A DNA stretch of 64,000 nucleotides, from contig NZ_VIFV01000001.1 in the NCBI RefSeq assembly GCF_007004625.1, positions 62,001 through 126,000 of the forward strand. The letters are read 5' to 3'. The translations under genes and the position numbers were made by a program. This DNA is from Planococcus salinarum (lineage in GTDB: Bacteria > Bacillota > Bacilli > Bacillales_A > Planococcaceae). Positions 20,529-32,825 of the stretch are shown here, in pieces (position 1 is the stretch's first letter; each line of letters opens with the position of its first letter). The notes below the pieces were generated by a model that ran no database searches, was not told the DNA's origin, and saw nothing but the letters and a program-made list of their open reading frames with translations.

Positions 20529-21386
20529 TTACGCTTTGCCCGAACTTCCGAACTCGCGCATTTTGCCGATTACGGTATTCTTGATCGCTTCACGTGCAGG
20601 TCCCATATATTTACGCGGGTCGTAGACAATTTTGTCGTTGGCCAAGACTTCGCGGACCGCTTTTGCAGAAGCGATTTGGCTTTCCGTATTCACATTGATC
20701 TTCGCTGTTCCAAGTCCAAGCGAACGCTGAATATCTTTGATCGGAATTCCTGTACCGCCGTGAAGAACAAGCGGCACGTCACACAGCTGTGAAATTTCTT
20801 CCATTTCCTTGAACCCAAGATTCGGTTCGCCTTTATAAGGGCCGTGAACCGAACCAAGTGCCGGAGCCAGGCAATCAATTCCTGTCCCTTCGACCAATTT
20901 TTTGCATTCCTGGGGATCGGCATAAATAACGCCGTCAGCGATGATGTCATCTTCCTGCCCGCCGACAGTGCCAAGTTCCGCTTCCACAGAAACATTATGT
21001 TTGTGTGCATATTCCACTACTTGCTTGGTAATTTCAATATTCTCTTCAAATGGATGGTGGGATGCGTCAATCATTACTGAGGTGAATCCAGCATCGATCG
21101 CTTCTTTGCATTTTTCAAAACTTGAGCCATGGTCCAAATGGATTGCCACGGGCACCGTAATTTTATAATCATGCATAAGGCCTTTCACCATGTTTACAAC
21201 AGTGGTAAAACCGCCCATATAACGGGCTGCTCCTTCAGACACTCCACAAATCACAGGAGAATTTTCCTCTTGTGCAGCCTGCAGGATTGCCTGTGTAAAC
21301 TCCAGGTTGTTCAGATTGAACTGGCCGATCGCGTATCCTTCTTCTTTACCTTTTATCATCATTTCTTTCATTGAAACCAATGCCAT
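20529..21386 (-). CDS. fbaA: Fructose-bisphosphate aldolase class II
   Basis: Zinc-dependent aldolase of glycolysis, 285 residues. The zinc and catalytic residues are His83, Asp85 and His86 in HLDHGSS, with later histidines in VHGPYKG and LHGGTG; the phosphate loop is [15 protein letters not shown] precedes the ATG, and an extended -10 (TGTTATGAT) lies about 50 nt upstream, before which spo0F ends. Confidence 0.97.
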   Translation of the reverse strand: MALVSMKEMMIKGKEEGYAIGQFNLNNLEFTQAILQAAQEENSPVICGVSEGAARYMGGFTTVVNMVKGLMHDYKITVPVAIHLDHGSSFEKCKEAIDAGFTSVMIDASHHPFEENIEITKQVVEYAHKHNVSVEAELGTVGGQEDDIIADGVIYADPQECKKLVEGTGIDCLAPALGSVHGPYKGEPNLGFKEMEEISQLCDVPLVLHGGTGIPIKDIQRSLGLGTAKINVNTESQIASAKAVREVLANDKIVYDPRKYMGPAREAIKNTVIGKMREFGSSGKA

Positions 21387-21472
21387 GCCAAACTTCCTCC
21401 TCAGCGACTAAATAAAGCAAATACCTTCCCTATCATAACAAAAAGGTGTTCCATCCGCCACTTCCTAGTGTA

Positions 21473-21832
21473 TCAGCCGTCTAACAATTTCTTTACAGTC
21501 TCGCGCAATTCGAATACATCGAATGGTTTGGTGAAATGGCGGACCGCTCCCCAGGTTTTTGCCTCTTCAATTAGATTGAGTTCACCATAGGCGGTCATCA
21601 TCACTACCTGAATCTCAACACGTTCCTGTTTCATCCGCTTCAGTATTTCGATGCCATCCATCCCCGGAATCTTCATATCCAACAGGACCAGATCCGGACG
21701 CTCCACATCAAAGACCTTCAAAGCTTCACGCCCGCTTCCGGCTGTCAGTGTTTGAAAACCTTCCTTTGAAAAAACTTCCTCCAGCAGCATCCGGATTCCC
21801 GGCTGGTCGTCCACAATCAAAATCGACTTCAA
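21473..21832 (-). CDS. spo0F: Response regulator Spo0F
   Basis: Single-domain phosphorelay receiver. The acid pocket is Asp8-Asp9, the phospho-acceptor is Asp52 in LVLLDMKIPGMDGIEILKRM, a block identical to B. subtilis Spo0F, with Thr in MTAYGEL and Lys in FTKPFD. TTG at 21832 with GGAGGG 7 nt upstream gives 119 residues; a longer ATG frame to 21856 has no ribosome site. In spore formers it passes phosphate from KinA to Spo0B. Its retention here, where spoIIR is missing from its usual place, is notable. Confidence 0.93.
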   Translation of the reverse strand: MKSILIVDDQPGIRMLLEEVFSKEGFQTLTAGSGREALKVFDVERPDLVLLDMKIPGMDGIEILKRMKQERVEIQVVMMTAYGELNLIEEAKTWGAVRHFTKPFDVFELRETVKKLLDG

Positions 21833-21900
21833 GTTGTATCCCTCCTGATTTTCCATCCTGTTTCATGTGCTTCTGCTATACTTTTTTTGAGGTGAGAGAT

Positions 21901-22392
21901 TTGAAAATACTGTCCGAGCAATTGAACGGTCTGTTCCAGCGCATCGCGCAGCAGGAAGAAGCGATTGAAGATATCGCCCGCCTCCTGGCCCAGGCTGCCG
22001 TTGGGGAAGGCACAATCTTTATTGCCGCCTTCGGTGAAATGAAAGCTGTGGCCATAGCCGCACTTGAAGGAACCGAACCGCTGCCATCTGCGCGCGAGTG
22101 GAAACCCGAAAGCCATCTGACAAGCGCAGACCGTGTCTTCATTTTAGCAAAAAAAGACGAAGGAGAGGAACTCGCGGGCAGATTATCCGATGCCGCCATT
22201 CCTTTCGCCATGCTCTCTGCGGAATCCTGGCAATGCGACCTGCCGGAAGTCATGCTGTCACTCGGCATTGATAAAGGCATCTTCCCCGCTCAAAGCGGCG
22301 TCACGGTCGTTCCGCACGCAATGGCGGCACTGTATGTCTACCACAGCATCAGGGCAAAGATGGATGCAATGTTGCGTGAAGAATCGTATTAA
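21901..22392 (+). CDS. ywjG: DUF2529 family protein YwjG
   Basis: A 163-residue protein with a SIS-like alpha/beta pattern, matched to B. subtilis YwjG by its start (LKILSEQLNGLFQRI), length and position between spo0F and pyrG. Function is unknown. TTG at 21901 with GAGGTG 6 nt upstream is the chosen start; the frame stays open upstream across spo0F. It is divergent from spo0F and convergent with pyrG. TGCTATACT at about 21876 is a plausible extended -10. Confidence 0.85.
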   Translation: MKILSEQLNGLFQRIAQQEEAIEDIARLLAQAAVGEGTIFIAAFGEMKAVAIAALEGTEPLPSAREWKPESHLTSADRVFILAKKDEGEELAGRLSDAAIPFAMLSAESWQCDLPEVMLSLGIDKGIFPAQSGVTVVPHAMAALYVYHSIRAKMDAMLREESY

Positions 22393-22440
22393 ACGAGAAA
22401 GCCTTTCCGGCAAGTTCTGTCGGAAAGGCTTTCGTTTTTC
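22390..22440. terminator. Bidirectional terminator between ywjG and pyrG
   Basis: GAAAGCCTTTCCG and CGGAAAGGCTTTC pair perfectly over 13 bp around an 11-nt loop. A T-run follows on plus, and the minus side is AT-rich, so it serves both convergent genes. Confidence 0.9.
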
Positions 22441-24060
<1,620 letters not shown>

Positions 24061-24073
24061 TTAGAAGCGAATT

Positions 24074-24483
24074 TTAAATTAAGTTATCTAAGTTCTAATA
24101 ATTTGTTAGTCGCTTCGTCGCTTTGGACAGAGCAAAGATTATGCTCCTGCGCACTGCTCGTCGCAAAGGAGAGCCATCTTCGTATGGCTCTCCTTTGCTC
24201 CCGCAATAAGCCGAGAAGAACACTCGTCTTATTGCTCCGCTACGTCCGGCGGCGCTCCTTCGCTAGGCTCCACTTCTAGATATGGAGCAAAACAGCGAAG
24301 AGTTGACCGAAGCCTGCATGGGCAACTCTTTGCGACGAAGCAGCGCAGCGATGCAGGAGCATAGTTTTTAAATCCTCCGGCAGTCAGCGTCGCGACGTCC
24401 TGTCCCGCCGACTGCACGACCCACATCCTGTGGGCTGTTTTGCGGAATATCGGCTGCAATAGATTATTAGTTGAACTTTTATA
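24074..24483 (+). mobile_element. Type B MITE-like element, copy 4, in the pyrG leader
   Basis: The core runs 24111-24453 from CGCTTCGTCGCTTTGGACAG to GCTGTTTTGCGGAATATCGG. It holds the GCAATAAG/CTTATTGC hairpin, the long GCAAAACAGC stem and an embedded type C piece (GACGAAGCAGCGCAGCGATG, then CAGGAGCA). The right flank TTGAACTTTTATA fits the terminal repeat. It lies between the pyrG attenuator and the gene, so every full pyrG mRNA contains it in antisense. Confidence 0.78.
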
Positions 24484-24490
24484 GCCTGGG

Positions 24491-24533
24491 AAAAAATAAA
24501 AAGCGCCCCGCCTGCTGCGTGCAGAGGGAGCGC
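24491..24533 (-). terminator. pyrG attenuator hairpin
   Basis: On the minus strand GCGCTCCCTCTGC and GCAGGCGGGGCGC pair around ACGCA, followed by TTTTTATTTTTT. The 5' arm is C/U-rich. In B. subtilis, low CTP causes extra G residues to be added to the pyrG transcript start, and these pair with the C/U-rich arm to prevent termination; the parts here are the same. Confidence 0.85.
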
Positions 24534-24569
24534 ATTAACTGTACGAATCATTTCTCCTGTTTTAAGGAG

Positions 24570-24607
24570 CCCAATAAAATCTTATCCAGTACAGCGATTA
24601 AAGTCAA
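24570..24607 (-). promoter_or_regulatory. pyrG promoter with GGGC start
   Basis: TTGACT (24607-24602) and TAAGAT (24584-24579) are spaced by 17 nt. The predicted start at 24572 reads GGGCUCC, the initial sequence that permits reiterative G addition at low CTP in B. subtilis. The -35 lies 19 nt beyond the rpoE stop. Confidence 0.85.
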
Positions 24608-24625
24608 GGTAAAAAAATGTTCTGA

Positions 24626-25189
24626 TTACTTCGACTCTTCGTCGTCTTCTTCATCTTCGTCGTCTTCTTCATCAATGATGTTTCCATCAATGTCTTCAAC
24701 CAGGACGTCCACGTCTTCTTCATCCTCATCTTCGTCCTTTTCAGAATCAAAGTCGATGACGCCTACTTCTTCGCCGAGTTTCGGTGTAACATCTTCGTCA
24801 TCTTCTTCATCGAAGTCATCGAAGTCAAGTTCGTCTTCCATTTCAAGATCCATACCTTCGAATTCTTCATCGTCCGCAACTTTGGCTTTCTTTTTGCGGG
24901 CTTTGACAGTCGGCGCGGATTCTTCCTCGATTTGTTCAACCGGGTACCATTCACGAAGACCCCAACGGTTTTCCCCAAGGATCAAAAAGCGTCCGTCAAT
25001 ATTCATATCCGTATAAAATTGCACAAGGCGCGATTTCATGTCAGCTTTTGAAAGATCGAGCAATTTTTCAATTTCCTCGACGATTTCAGGATACGTTTTT
25101 GTTTCATGGGTTTCTGCCAATAATGCATATGTTAAGTCTACAAACGACTCTTCAATCAGTTCTTCTCTGGATAATTCACGTAATTTCAA
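24626..25189 (-). CDS. rpoE: RNA polymerase delta subunit
   Basis: Gram-positive delta factor, which improves RNA polymerase recycling and promoter selectivity. The N-terminal winged-helix domain (about 1-90, with RFLILGENRWGLREWYP) is followed by a disordered tail that is almost all Asp and Glu. At 187 residues it is slightly longer than B. subtilis RpoE. The start is TTG with a weak ribosome site. The anti-strand serine-rich frame here is an artefact of the acidic codons. Confidence 0.95.
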   Translation of the reverse strand: MKLRELSREELIEESFVDLTYALLAETHETKTYPEIVEEIEKLLDLSKADMKSRLVQFYTDMNIDGRFLILGENRWGLREWYPVEQIEEESAPTVKARKKKAKVADDEEFEGMDLEMEDELDFDDFDEEDDEDVTPKLGEEVGVIDFDSEKDEDEDEEDVDVLVEDIDGNIIDEEDDEDEEDDEESK

Positions 25190-25251
25190 TTAGCCCACGT
25201 CCCTTCTTCTCTCTTAACTCCATTCATTATATACAAACTGTCTGCAGTCCG

Positions 25252-25413
25252 CTACCGTGACTTGTTTTTTCTTTTCCCAAGTTCCTTCCACCCATAATAG
25301 AACAGGTATAAGGACAGGATGATTAACGGAATCGAACCCAAAGCTCTATTGTACAGGAAAACGATCAATATGATACAGACAATGATTATAAGGTAATTGA
25401 CGTACTTCGGCAT
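25252..25413 (-). CDS. Small two-helix membrane protein
   Basis: A 53-residue frame starts MPKYVNYLIIIV and ends in a basic KRKNKSR tail. AAAGGA lies 9 nt before the ATG. Hydrophobic stretches at about 6-22 and 27-41 suggest two membrane helices, with the basic tail inside. I do not recognise the family. It is codirectional with rpoE and lies 63 nt upstream of it. Confidence 0.55.
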   Translation of the reverse strand: MPKYVNYLIIIVCIILIVFLYNRALGSIPLIILSLYLFYYGWKELGKRKNKSR

Positions 25414-25537
25414 AATTAATCATCCTTTGGGGCCCGCTTGCAATTTCCTTCTATTATAACCGAATTTGCTGAATATATCGAATGGCTATAAAACGTAAGG
25501 CGAAGAATTATTCAATTAATCAGGGCGAGTTGTGGAA

Positions 25538-25675
25538 CGTCCGCATTTTTTTAATCGCCCGCATTTTTTTTTAATCGCCCGTATTTTATTTTAGTCGCCC
25601 GCAAATTTTTTTAATCGCCCGCATTTTTATTTAAACGCTCGCAAACCAAAATAATCGCACGCAAGTTGCTCAAAT
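25538..25675. repeat. Phased tandem array, 20-bp period
   Basis: Seven units begin at 25538, 25556, 25576, 25596, 25616, 25636 and 25656; all but the first are exactly 20 bp. The core is CGCCCGCA followed by a T-rich spacer, decaying towards the right (CGCTCGCA, CGCACGCA). There is no coding frame. The rest of the 334-nt gap holds only the icmF terminator. Confidence 0.85.
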
Positions 25676-25700
25676 CCACTCAAAGCACCATATTCCCATA

Positions 25701-25735
25701 GGAAAAACCCGCTTGCACGTTCTGCAAACGGGTTT
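25701..25735 (-). terminator. icmF terminator
   Basis: AACCCGTTTGCA and TGCAAGCGGGTT pair around GAACG on the minus strand and are followed by TTTCC. Confidence 0.75.
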
Positions 25736-25747
25736 CCCAATAAAAGC

Positions 25748-28700
25748 CTACATATTGCGGCGATATTGGCCGCCGACTTCGTATAATGCAGTCGTGATCT
25801 GGCCGAGGCTTGCCACTTTAACAGTTTCCATCAATTCTTCAAAGATGTTGCCGCCTGTTTTGGCGACCTGTTTCAGGCGCTCAAGCGCTTCGTCCGAGTT
25901 GTTGCGTCCCTGGAAGGCACGCAGTTTATCGATCTGTGCTTCTTTTTCCTCTTTTGTGGCACGGGCAATTTCCATCGCGTTGATGTCGTCGTCCGACTGC
26001 GGATTCGGGTTCAAATACGTATTGACTCCGATGATCGGCAATTCGCCTGTGTGTTTCTTCATTTCGTAGAACATCGATTCTTCCTGAATCTTGCCGCGCT
26101 GATACTGCGTTTCCATTGCACCCAGAACGCCACCGCGGTCGTCGATGCGATCAAACTCCAAGAGAACCGCTTCTTCCACCAACTGTGTCATTTCTTCGAT
26201 GATGAACGCGCCCTGCAGCGGGTTTTCGTTCTTCGACAAACCGTGCTCTTTTGTGATGATCATCTGGATCGCCATCGCGCGGCGGACTGATTCTTCCGTC
26301 GGCGTTGTGATCGCTTCATCATACGCATTCGTGTGCAGCGAGTTGCAGTTGTCCTGCAACGCCATCAATGCCTGCAGCGTAGTACGGATGTCGTTGAAGT
26401 CGATTTCCTGCGCGTGAAGGCTGCGCCCGGAAGTCTGGACGTGATATTTCAGTTTCTGGCTGCGTTCATTGGCGCCGTATTTGTCGCGCATGGCAACTGC
26501 CCATATGCGTCTGGCCACACGGCCGATTACCGTATATTCCGGATCCAGTCCGTTCGAGAAGAAGAACGACAGGTTCGGTGCAAAGTCGTCGATGTTCATG
26601 CCGCGGCTCAAATAATACTCAACGTATGTGAAGCCGTTTGATAGCGTGAACGCCAGCTGTGAAATCGGATTCGCTCCTGCTTCCGCAATGTGGTAGCCCG
26701 AAATCGACACCGAATAGTAATTGCGCACTTTGTGGTCGATAAAGTATTGCTGGATATCGCCCATCATGCGAAGCGCAAATTCCGTTGAGAAAATACACGT
26801 ATTCTGACCCTGGTCTTCTTTCAGGATATCCGCCTGAACTGTACCGCGTACCACTTGCAGCGTCGCTTCACGGACTTCCGTGAATTCCTCCACTGTCAGC
26901 GTGCGGCCAAGCTCTTCTTCGCGTTTTTTGACTTGCTGATCGATCGCCGTGTTCATGAACATCGCAAGGATGATCGGAGCCGGTCCGTTGATCGTCATCG
27001 AAACGGAAGTCGATGGCGCGCATAGATCAAATCCGGAATAGAGGGTTTTCATGTCGTCCAGTGTACAGATTGAGACGCCCGATTCTCCGACTTTTCCGTA
27101 GATATCCGGACGGTGATCCGGATCTTCTCCGTACAAAGTTACCGAATCGAATGCAGTGGACAAGCGTTTCGCATCATCATCTTTGGACAGGTAATGGAAA
27201 CGGCGATTTGTGCGTTCCGGCGTTCCTTCACCCGCAAATTGCCGTTTTGGATCTTCTCCTGCGCGTTTGAACGGAAACACGCCGGCAGTATAAGGGAATG
27301 AACCCGGTACGTTTTCCAGATAAACCCAGCTTAAAATTTCGCCGTAATCAACGAATTTCGGCAGGACCACACGCGGCACTTTAATGCCAGACAGGCTTTC
27401 GGTACGCAAAATTGTGCGAATTTCTTTGTCGCGCATCGTCGTGACGAACTCGTCTCCTGCATAAGCTTCTTTCAACGCATCCCAATTATCCAGAATTCGT
27501 TTCGACTCAGCCGTCAGCTCTTCCCGTACACCGTCAGCCAGCGATTCGAGGGATTTCACCAATGCATCATCCGGCGCTTTTTCTTTGACTGCTTCGATTG
27601 CGCCTTCCAATTGGAAGAGGCGGCGGGCGAAGGCAGACTGTTCTTTGGTTTTTGCGTGGTGGCCGCGAACCGATTCCGCGAGTTCCCGTAAATAATAGCG
27701 GCGGTCATTCGGAATGATCAAGTTCTCTTTTTGGGTTTTTGCGAATTTTTCATAATCCGTCTCCCAATCGGTGCCACATTTTTCATTGACGGTTGAAACC
27801 AGTGCCGCGAACAATGAGTTTGTCCCTTTATCGTTGAACTGGCTGGCAATTGTGCCATAAACCGGCATTTTGTCCAAATCGTCTTCAAAACGCATATGGC
27901 TGCGCTGGAATTGCTTTTGGACCTGGCGCAGTGCATCTTCTGAACCTTTGCGCTCGAATTTATTGATGACAATCAAATCCGCGTAATCGATCATATCGAT
28001 TTTTTCGAGTTGCGACGGTGCGCCGAACTCACTTGTCATCACGTACATCGAGACATCGGAGAAGTTGGCGATTTCAGCATCGCCCTGTCCGATTCCGCTT
28101 GTTTCCACGACAATCAGGTCGAAGCCGGCAGCTTTGACTACATCGGTCACATCACCGAGAGCTGCGGACAGTTCAGTGCGGGAGCCGCGGGTTGCAAGAC
28201 TTCTCATGAAAACACGTTTGTTGAAAATGGCATTCATGCGGATCCGGTCGCCAAGCAGCGCTCCGCCTGTTTTTTGTTTAGTCGGGTCAATTGACAGAAC
28301 CGCAATATTCTTGCCGGGCAGTTCAGTGAGGAAGCGGCGGATCAATTCATCCGTCAGGGAGCTTTTCCCCGCTCCGCCTGTGCCTGTAATACCAAGGACC
28401 GGTGTATTTTTTGACGATTTTCTGACCGTTTCCATCAATTGGGCTGTATCGCCGCCGCGTGTATGGGCTTCTTCTGCGGCAGTGATCAGGTTTGCCACTG
28501 TAACTGGGTTTTCTGGAGACAGATTTTCCAGTGAAAGATTGTCTTTGACCGTGGAGAAATCACATTCTTCCACGATTTCCGTAATCATTCCCTGCAGGCC
28601 TTTTTTGCGGCCGTCTTCCGGTGAAAAGATACGGGCAATGCCGTATTCTTGAAGTTCCTTGATTTCGCGCGGCAAAATGACTCCGCCGCCTCCGCCATAG

Positions 28701-28999
28701 ATGCGGATATGGGGAGCGCCTCTTTCCTGCAGCAAATCATGCATATACTTGAAGTATTCCACATGGCCGCCCTGGTAAGAGGAGATTGCGATGCCCTGGA
28801 CATCTTCCTGGATAGCTGCATTGACCACTTCTTCAACTGAGCGATTGTGTCCAAGATGGATGACTTCCACCCCGCTTGCCTGAAGAATGCGGCGCATGAT
28901 GTTGATGGATGCATCGTGGCCGTCAAACAGCGCGGATGCCGTAACAAAGCGGATATGATTTTTCGGCTGATACGTTTTTGTTTCCTGGATTGTAGCCAT
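25748..28999 (-). CDS. icmF: Fused isobutyryl-CoA mutase IcmF
   Basis: A 1083-residue adenosylcobalamin enzyme interconverting isobutyryl-CoA and butyryl-CoA. The B12 domain comes first (about 15-145), with His28 in DGHDASIN as lower axial ligand and the SYQGGH and GGGGGV loops. A MeaB-like G-protein chaperone follows (P-loop GTGGAGKS at 206-213), then the mutase barrel. This domain order is the IcmF signature and rules out plain methylmalonyl-CoA mutase. The ATG follows the TetR stop without a gap. A B12 uptake operon lies 8 kb away. Confidence 0.95.
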   Translation of the reverse strand: MATIQETKTYQPKNHIRFVTASALFDGHDASINIMRRILQASGVEVIHLGHNRSVEEVVNAAIQEDVQGIAISSYQGGHVEYFKYMHDLLQERGAPHIRIYGGGGGVILPREIKELQEYGIARIFSPEDGRKKGLQGMITEIVEECDFSTVKDNLSLENLSPENPVTVANLITAAEEAHTRGGDTAQLMETVRKSSKNTPVLGITGTGGAGKSSLTDELIRRFLTELPGKNIAVLSIDPTKQKTGGALLGDRIRMNAIFNKRVFMRSLATRGSRTELSAALGDVTDVVKAAGFDLIVVETSGIGQGDAEIANFSDVSMYVMTSEFGAPSQLEKIDMIDYADLIVINKFERKGSEDALRQVQKQFQRSHMRFEDDLDKMPVYGTIASQFNDKGTNSLFAALVSTVNEKCGTDWETDYEKFAKTQKENLIIPNDRRYYLRELAESVRGHHAKTKEQSAFARRLFQLEGAIEAVKEKAPDDALVKSLESLADGVREELTAESKRILDNWDALKEAYAGDEFVTTMRDKEIRTILRTESLSGIKVPRVVLPKFVDYGEILSWVYLENVPGSFPYTAGVFPFKRAGEDPKRQFAGEGTPERTNRRFHYLSKDDDAKRLSTAFDSVTLYGEDPDHRPDIYGKVGESGVSICTLDDMKTLYSGFDLCAPSTSVSMTINGPAPIILAMFMNTAIDQQVKKREEELGRTLTVEEFTEVREATLQVVRGTVQADILKEDQGQNTCIFSTEFALRMMGDIQQYFIDHKVRNYYSVSISGYHIAEAGANPISQLAFTLSNGFTYVEYYLSRGMNIDDFAPNLSFFFSNGLDPEYTVIGRVARRIWAVAMRDKYGANERSQKLKYHVQTSGRSLHAQEIDFNDIRTTLQALMALQDNCNSLHTNAYDEAITTPTEESVRRAMAIQMIITKEHGLSKNENPLQGAFIIEEMTQLVEEAVLLEFDRIDDRGGVLGAMETQYQRGKIQEESMFYEMKKHTGELPIIGVNTYLNPNPQSDDDINAMEIARATKEEKEAQIDKLRAFQGRNNSDEALERLKQVAKTGGNIFEELMETVKVASLGQITTALYEVGGQYRRNM

Positions 29000-29647
29000 T
29001 TATGAGTAGCCCCCTGGTATCGAGATTTTTTCCCCTGCCATCCCCTGCAAAAGGAATTTCGTTTGCATTTTGATAAATTCTTCTATGGTGAAATCGTTCA
29101 GAGCCCAGCGGCGGAATGCCCACATCTGGCCCTGGACGAATAAATGATGGGACGCCAGTACAATTTCCTTCGGTGTCAGATCCACTTGTCCCCGCTCCGC
29201 GCATTCAGTCAACAGGCGCGCGAACAGCCCAACCATTTCTGTTTCCTTTTCCAGTACATATCCCAGTGCGTCCTTCGGCAACGATTTCGACTCCTGATAC
29301 ATCACCACAAATTCATCCTGCATGTCGTCGATCAGGCCGTAATAATGTTCAAGTGCCGTCACCAGCACTTCCCATGAGCCGTTTTCCATATCGATCGTGG
29401 CAAGGCGGGAATGGACTTCATCATAGATCGAATCACAGACCAAATAGAGGACGTCTTCTTTTGTGCGGATGTATTCATACAAGGTGCCGATGCTGAATCC
29501 GGCCGCTTTGGCGATTTCCCTTGTCGTAGTCCGGTGAAAGCCCTTTTCTTTAAAAAGCGTGACAGCGCCGCGGATCATTTGCGCTCGGCGCTTTTCGATC
29601 AGGCTTTCATCTTTAACGGAAGACTGTATTGCACGCTTTTCATTCAT
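29000..29647 (-). CDS. TetR-family repressor of fatty-acid degradation
   Basis: A 215-residue TetR regulator. The helix-turn-helix is at about 25-70 (FKEKGFHRTTTREIAKAAGF, then SIGTLYEYIRTKEDVL); the C-terminal domain would bind an acyl-CoA ligand. GGAGG lies 7 nt before the ATG. It sits between acdA and icmF in the same operon, so it probably controls its own cluster, like FadR of B. subtilis. The palindrome at 36709 is a candidate operator. Confidence 0.88.
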   Translation of the reverse strand: MNEKRAIQSSVKDESLIEKRRAQMIRGAVTLFKEKGFHRTTTREIAKAAGFSIGTLYEYIRTKEDVLYLVCDSIYDEVHSRLATIDMENGSWEVLVTALEHYYGLIDDMQDEFVVMYQESKSLPKDALGYVLEKETEMVGLFARLLTECAERGQVDLTPKEIVLASHHLFVQGQMWAFRRWALNDFTIEEFIKMQTKFLLQGMAGEKISIPGGYS

Positions 29648-29661
29648 AGGCCTGCCTCCGA

Positions 29662-30801
29662 TTATTTTGTGACCATACGGGAAATGACCAGACGCTGGAT
29701 TTCCTGTGTGCCTTCATAGATTTGCGTGATTTTCGCATCGCGCATAAAGCGTTCGACCGGATAATCTTTTGTATAGCCGTAGCCGCCGAATACCTGAACC
29801 GCTTCAACAGTGACGTTCATCGCTGTATCGCCGGCCATCAGTTTCGCCATTGCGGATTCTTTGCTGTACGAGTATTTATTCGACTCGAGCCATGCAGCCT
29901 GATAAGTCAACAGACGTGAAGCTTCGATCGAAGTCGCCATGTCCGCCAATTTGAATGAAATGCCCTGGTTTGCAGCAATCGGCTTGCCGAATTGTTCGCG
30001 TTCTTTCGCGTAACCAATCGCAGCGTCCATTGCGCCTTGTGCAATTCCGACTGCCTGTGCAGCGATTCCGTTGCGGCCGCCGTCAAGCGTCTGCATCGCA
30101 ATTTTAAAGCCCTGGCCAAGTTCGCCCAGCATGTTTTCTTTCGGTACGCGGCAGTTGTCGAAAATGATTTCCGTAGTCGGGCTTGAACGGATGCCGAGTT
30201 TCTTCTCTTTTTTGCCGACAGAAAAGCCAGGGAAGTCACTTTCTACGATAAACGCTGTTGTTCCTTTGTGTTTAGAAGTTGGATCAGTGACTGCAAAGAC
30301 GATGTAGATGTCTGCAATGCCGCCGTTTGTGATGAAGATTTTCGAACCGTTCAGGATCCAGTGGTCGCCGTCTTCTTTGGCATTCGTTTTCATGCCGCCA
30401 GCATCAGAACCGGAAGCAGGTTCAGTCAGGCCATAAGCACCGATTTTCGAACCTTCCGCCATCGGACGAAGGAATTTCTGTTTCTGTTCTTCTGTTCCGA
30501 ATGTGTATACCGGCCATCCCGCAAGTGAAGTATGCGCTGAAAGCGTTACGCCTGTAGACGCACAAACGCGGGACAATTCTTCGACTGCGATGCAGTAAGC
30601 CAGGTAATCGGAACCGATTCCGCCGTATTCTTCCGGCCAAGGAATCCCTGTCAGGCCAAGCTCCGCCATCTTATCGAAAATATCGCGGTCAAACCGTTCT
30701 TCTTCATCGCGTTCTTCTGCTGTCGGTGCCACTTCTTTGTTTGCAAAATCGCGCACCATTTTACGGATCATTTCATGTTCTTCACTTAATTTAAAATTCA
30801 T
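29662..30801 (-). CDS. acdA: Acyl-CoA dehydrogenase
   Basis: FAD enzyme for the first beta-oxidation step, passing electrons to ETF. The FAD/substrate motifs [12 protein letters not shown] and FITNGG and the catalytic glutamate in [16 protein letters not shown] are present. 379 residues. It is about half identical by eye to the dehydrogenase just upstream in the operon, so the pair likely covers different chain lengths or branched acyl-CoAs. GGGGG precedes the ATG. Confidence 0.94.
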   Translation of the reverse strand: MNFKLSEEHEMIRKMVRDFANKEVAPTAEERDEEERFDRDIFDKMAELGLTGIPWPEEYGGIGSDYLAYCIAVEELSRVCASTGVTLSAHTSLAGWPVYTFGTEEQKQKFLRPMAEGSKIGAYGLTEPASGSDAGGMKTNAKEDGDHWILNGSKIFITNGGIADIYIVFAVTDPTSKHKGTTAFIVESDFPGFSVGKKEKKLGIRSSPTTEIIFDNCRVPKENMLGELGQGFKIAMQTLDGGRNGIAAQAVGIAQGAMDAAIGYAKEREQFGKPIAANQGISFKLADMATSIEASRLLTYQAAWLESNKYSYSKESAMAKLMAGDTAMNVTVEAVQVFGGYGYTKDYPVERFMRDAKITQIYEGTQEIQRLVISRMVTK

Positions 30802-30817
30802 TTTGATTTTCCCCCTG

Positions 30818-31954
30818 CTATTTTAGTAATTGCTTGCTGATCACGATTCGTTGAATTTCGCTTGTGCCTTCATAGATTTCCGTCACTTTCGCGTCGCGGA
30901 ATAATCGCTCCACCGGATAATCTTCGGTATAGCCGTAGCCGCCATAAACCTGTATTGCTTCAATCGCGATGTCCATCGCAGCTTTCGAAGCGAAAAGTTT
31001 CGCCATCGACGCTTCTTTGTTGCAGTCTTTGCCCTCGGAGTAAAGATTGGCCGCGTTATAAACCAATAATTTGGCAGCTTCAACCTTTGTCGCCATATCC
31101 GCCAGCTTAAAGGCGATGCCCTGCTGCTGCGCAATCGGCTTGCCGAATTGTTCGCGCTCTTTGGCGTATGCCACCGAATACTCGTAGGCAGCTTCGGCGA
31201 TGCCGAGCGCCTGAGCCGCGATGCCGATACGGCCGACGTTCAGGTTTGCCATGGCGATACTGAAGCCTTTGTTTTCCTGGCCCAGCATATTGCCAGCCGG
31301 CACGCGCATATTGTCGAATGTCAACTGCACCGTGCGGGAACCGTGCATCCCCATTTTCTTCTCATCCTTGCCGATGATAAGGCCGGGATAATCCTTTTCG
31401 ACAATAAATGCCGAAATGCCGCGTGAACCGGATTCCGGTTTGGTCGAAGCAAAGACGATATACGTGTCTGCTTCACCGCCGTTTGTGATAAACACTTTTG
31501 AACCGTTCAATACAAAATCATCACCGTCACGGACTGCTCGTGTTTTCAAGCTTCCGGCGTCTGAGCCGGCAGCGGGTTCCGTCAAGCAGAACGCACCCAG
31601 GTATTCACCGCTGGCAAGTTTCGGGACGTATTTTGTAATCTGTTCTTCCGTGCCAAAATTCAAAATCGGATTTGTCCCGACTGAAGTGTGGACCGAAAGG
31701 ATGACACCGATGACGCCGCTCACTTTCGACAACTCATGGATGGCTGTGATATAGCAGGTGAAATCCATTTCCGAGCCGCCGTATTTCTCCGGCGCTGTGA
31801 TGCCCATCAGGCCCAAACCGGCCATTTTCTTTAATATTTCGTGTGGAAACTCACCGGCTTCCATCTTATCAATGAAAGGTGCAATTTCTTCTTTTGCAAA
31901 ATCACGCACCATATTGCGCATCATTTTTTGTTCATCTGTAAAATGCAAATCCAT
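30818..31954 (-). CDS. mmgC: Acyl-CoA dehydrogenase (MmgC-like)
   Basis: Second acyl-CoA dehydrogenase, 378 residues, with [23 protein letters not shown] and the catalytic glutamate in [18 protein letters not shown] at 31954 with GAGGAGG upstream leaves a 17-nt gap to mmgB; a longer frame to 32017 would overlap mmgB and is rejected. The order thiolase, hydroxyacyl-CoA dehydrogenase, acyl-CoA dehydrogenase is that of the B. subtilis mmgABC operon. Confidence 0.93.
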   Translation of the reverse strand: MDLHFTDEQKMMRNMVRDFAKEEIAPFIDKMEAGEFPHEILKKMAGLGLMGITAPEKYGGSEMDFTCYITAIHELSKVSGVIGVILSVHTSVGTNPILNFGTEEQITKYVPKLASGEYLGAFCLTEPAAGSDAGSLKTRAVRDGDDFVLNGSKVFITNGGEADTYIVFASTKPESGSRGISAFIVEKDYPGLIIGKDEKKMGMHGSRTVQLTFDNMRVPAGNMLGQENKGFSIAMANLNVGRIGIAAQALGIAEAAYEYSVAYAKEREQFGKPIAQQQGIAFKLADMATKVEAAKLLVYNAANLYSEGKDCNKEASMAKLFASKAAMDIAIEAIQVYGGYGYTEDYPVERLFRDAKVTEIYEGTSEIQRIVISKQLLK

Positions 31955-31971
31955 AGCGGGTTCCTCCTCGA

Positions 31972-32823
<852 letters not shown>

Positions 32824-32825
32824 TC

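Noticed and set aside
24471-25016. Serine-rich plus-strand frame opposite rpoE
   Set aside because: It is the complement of the GAA/GAT-rich acidic tail of rpoE, which reads as serine on the other strand.
25538-25675. CRISPR-like appearance of the phased arrays
   Set aside because: Period is only 20-21 bp with 8-13 bp cores, spacers are low complexity, and no cas genes are present.
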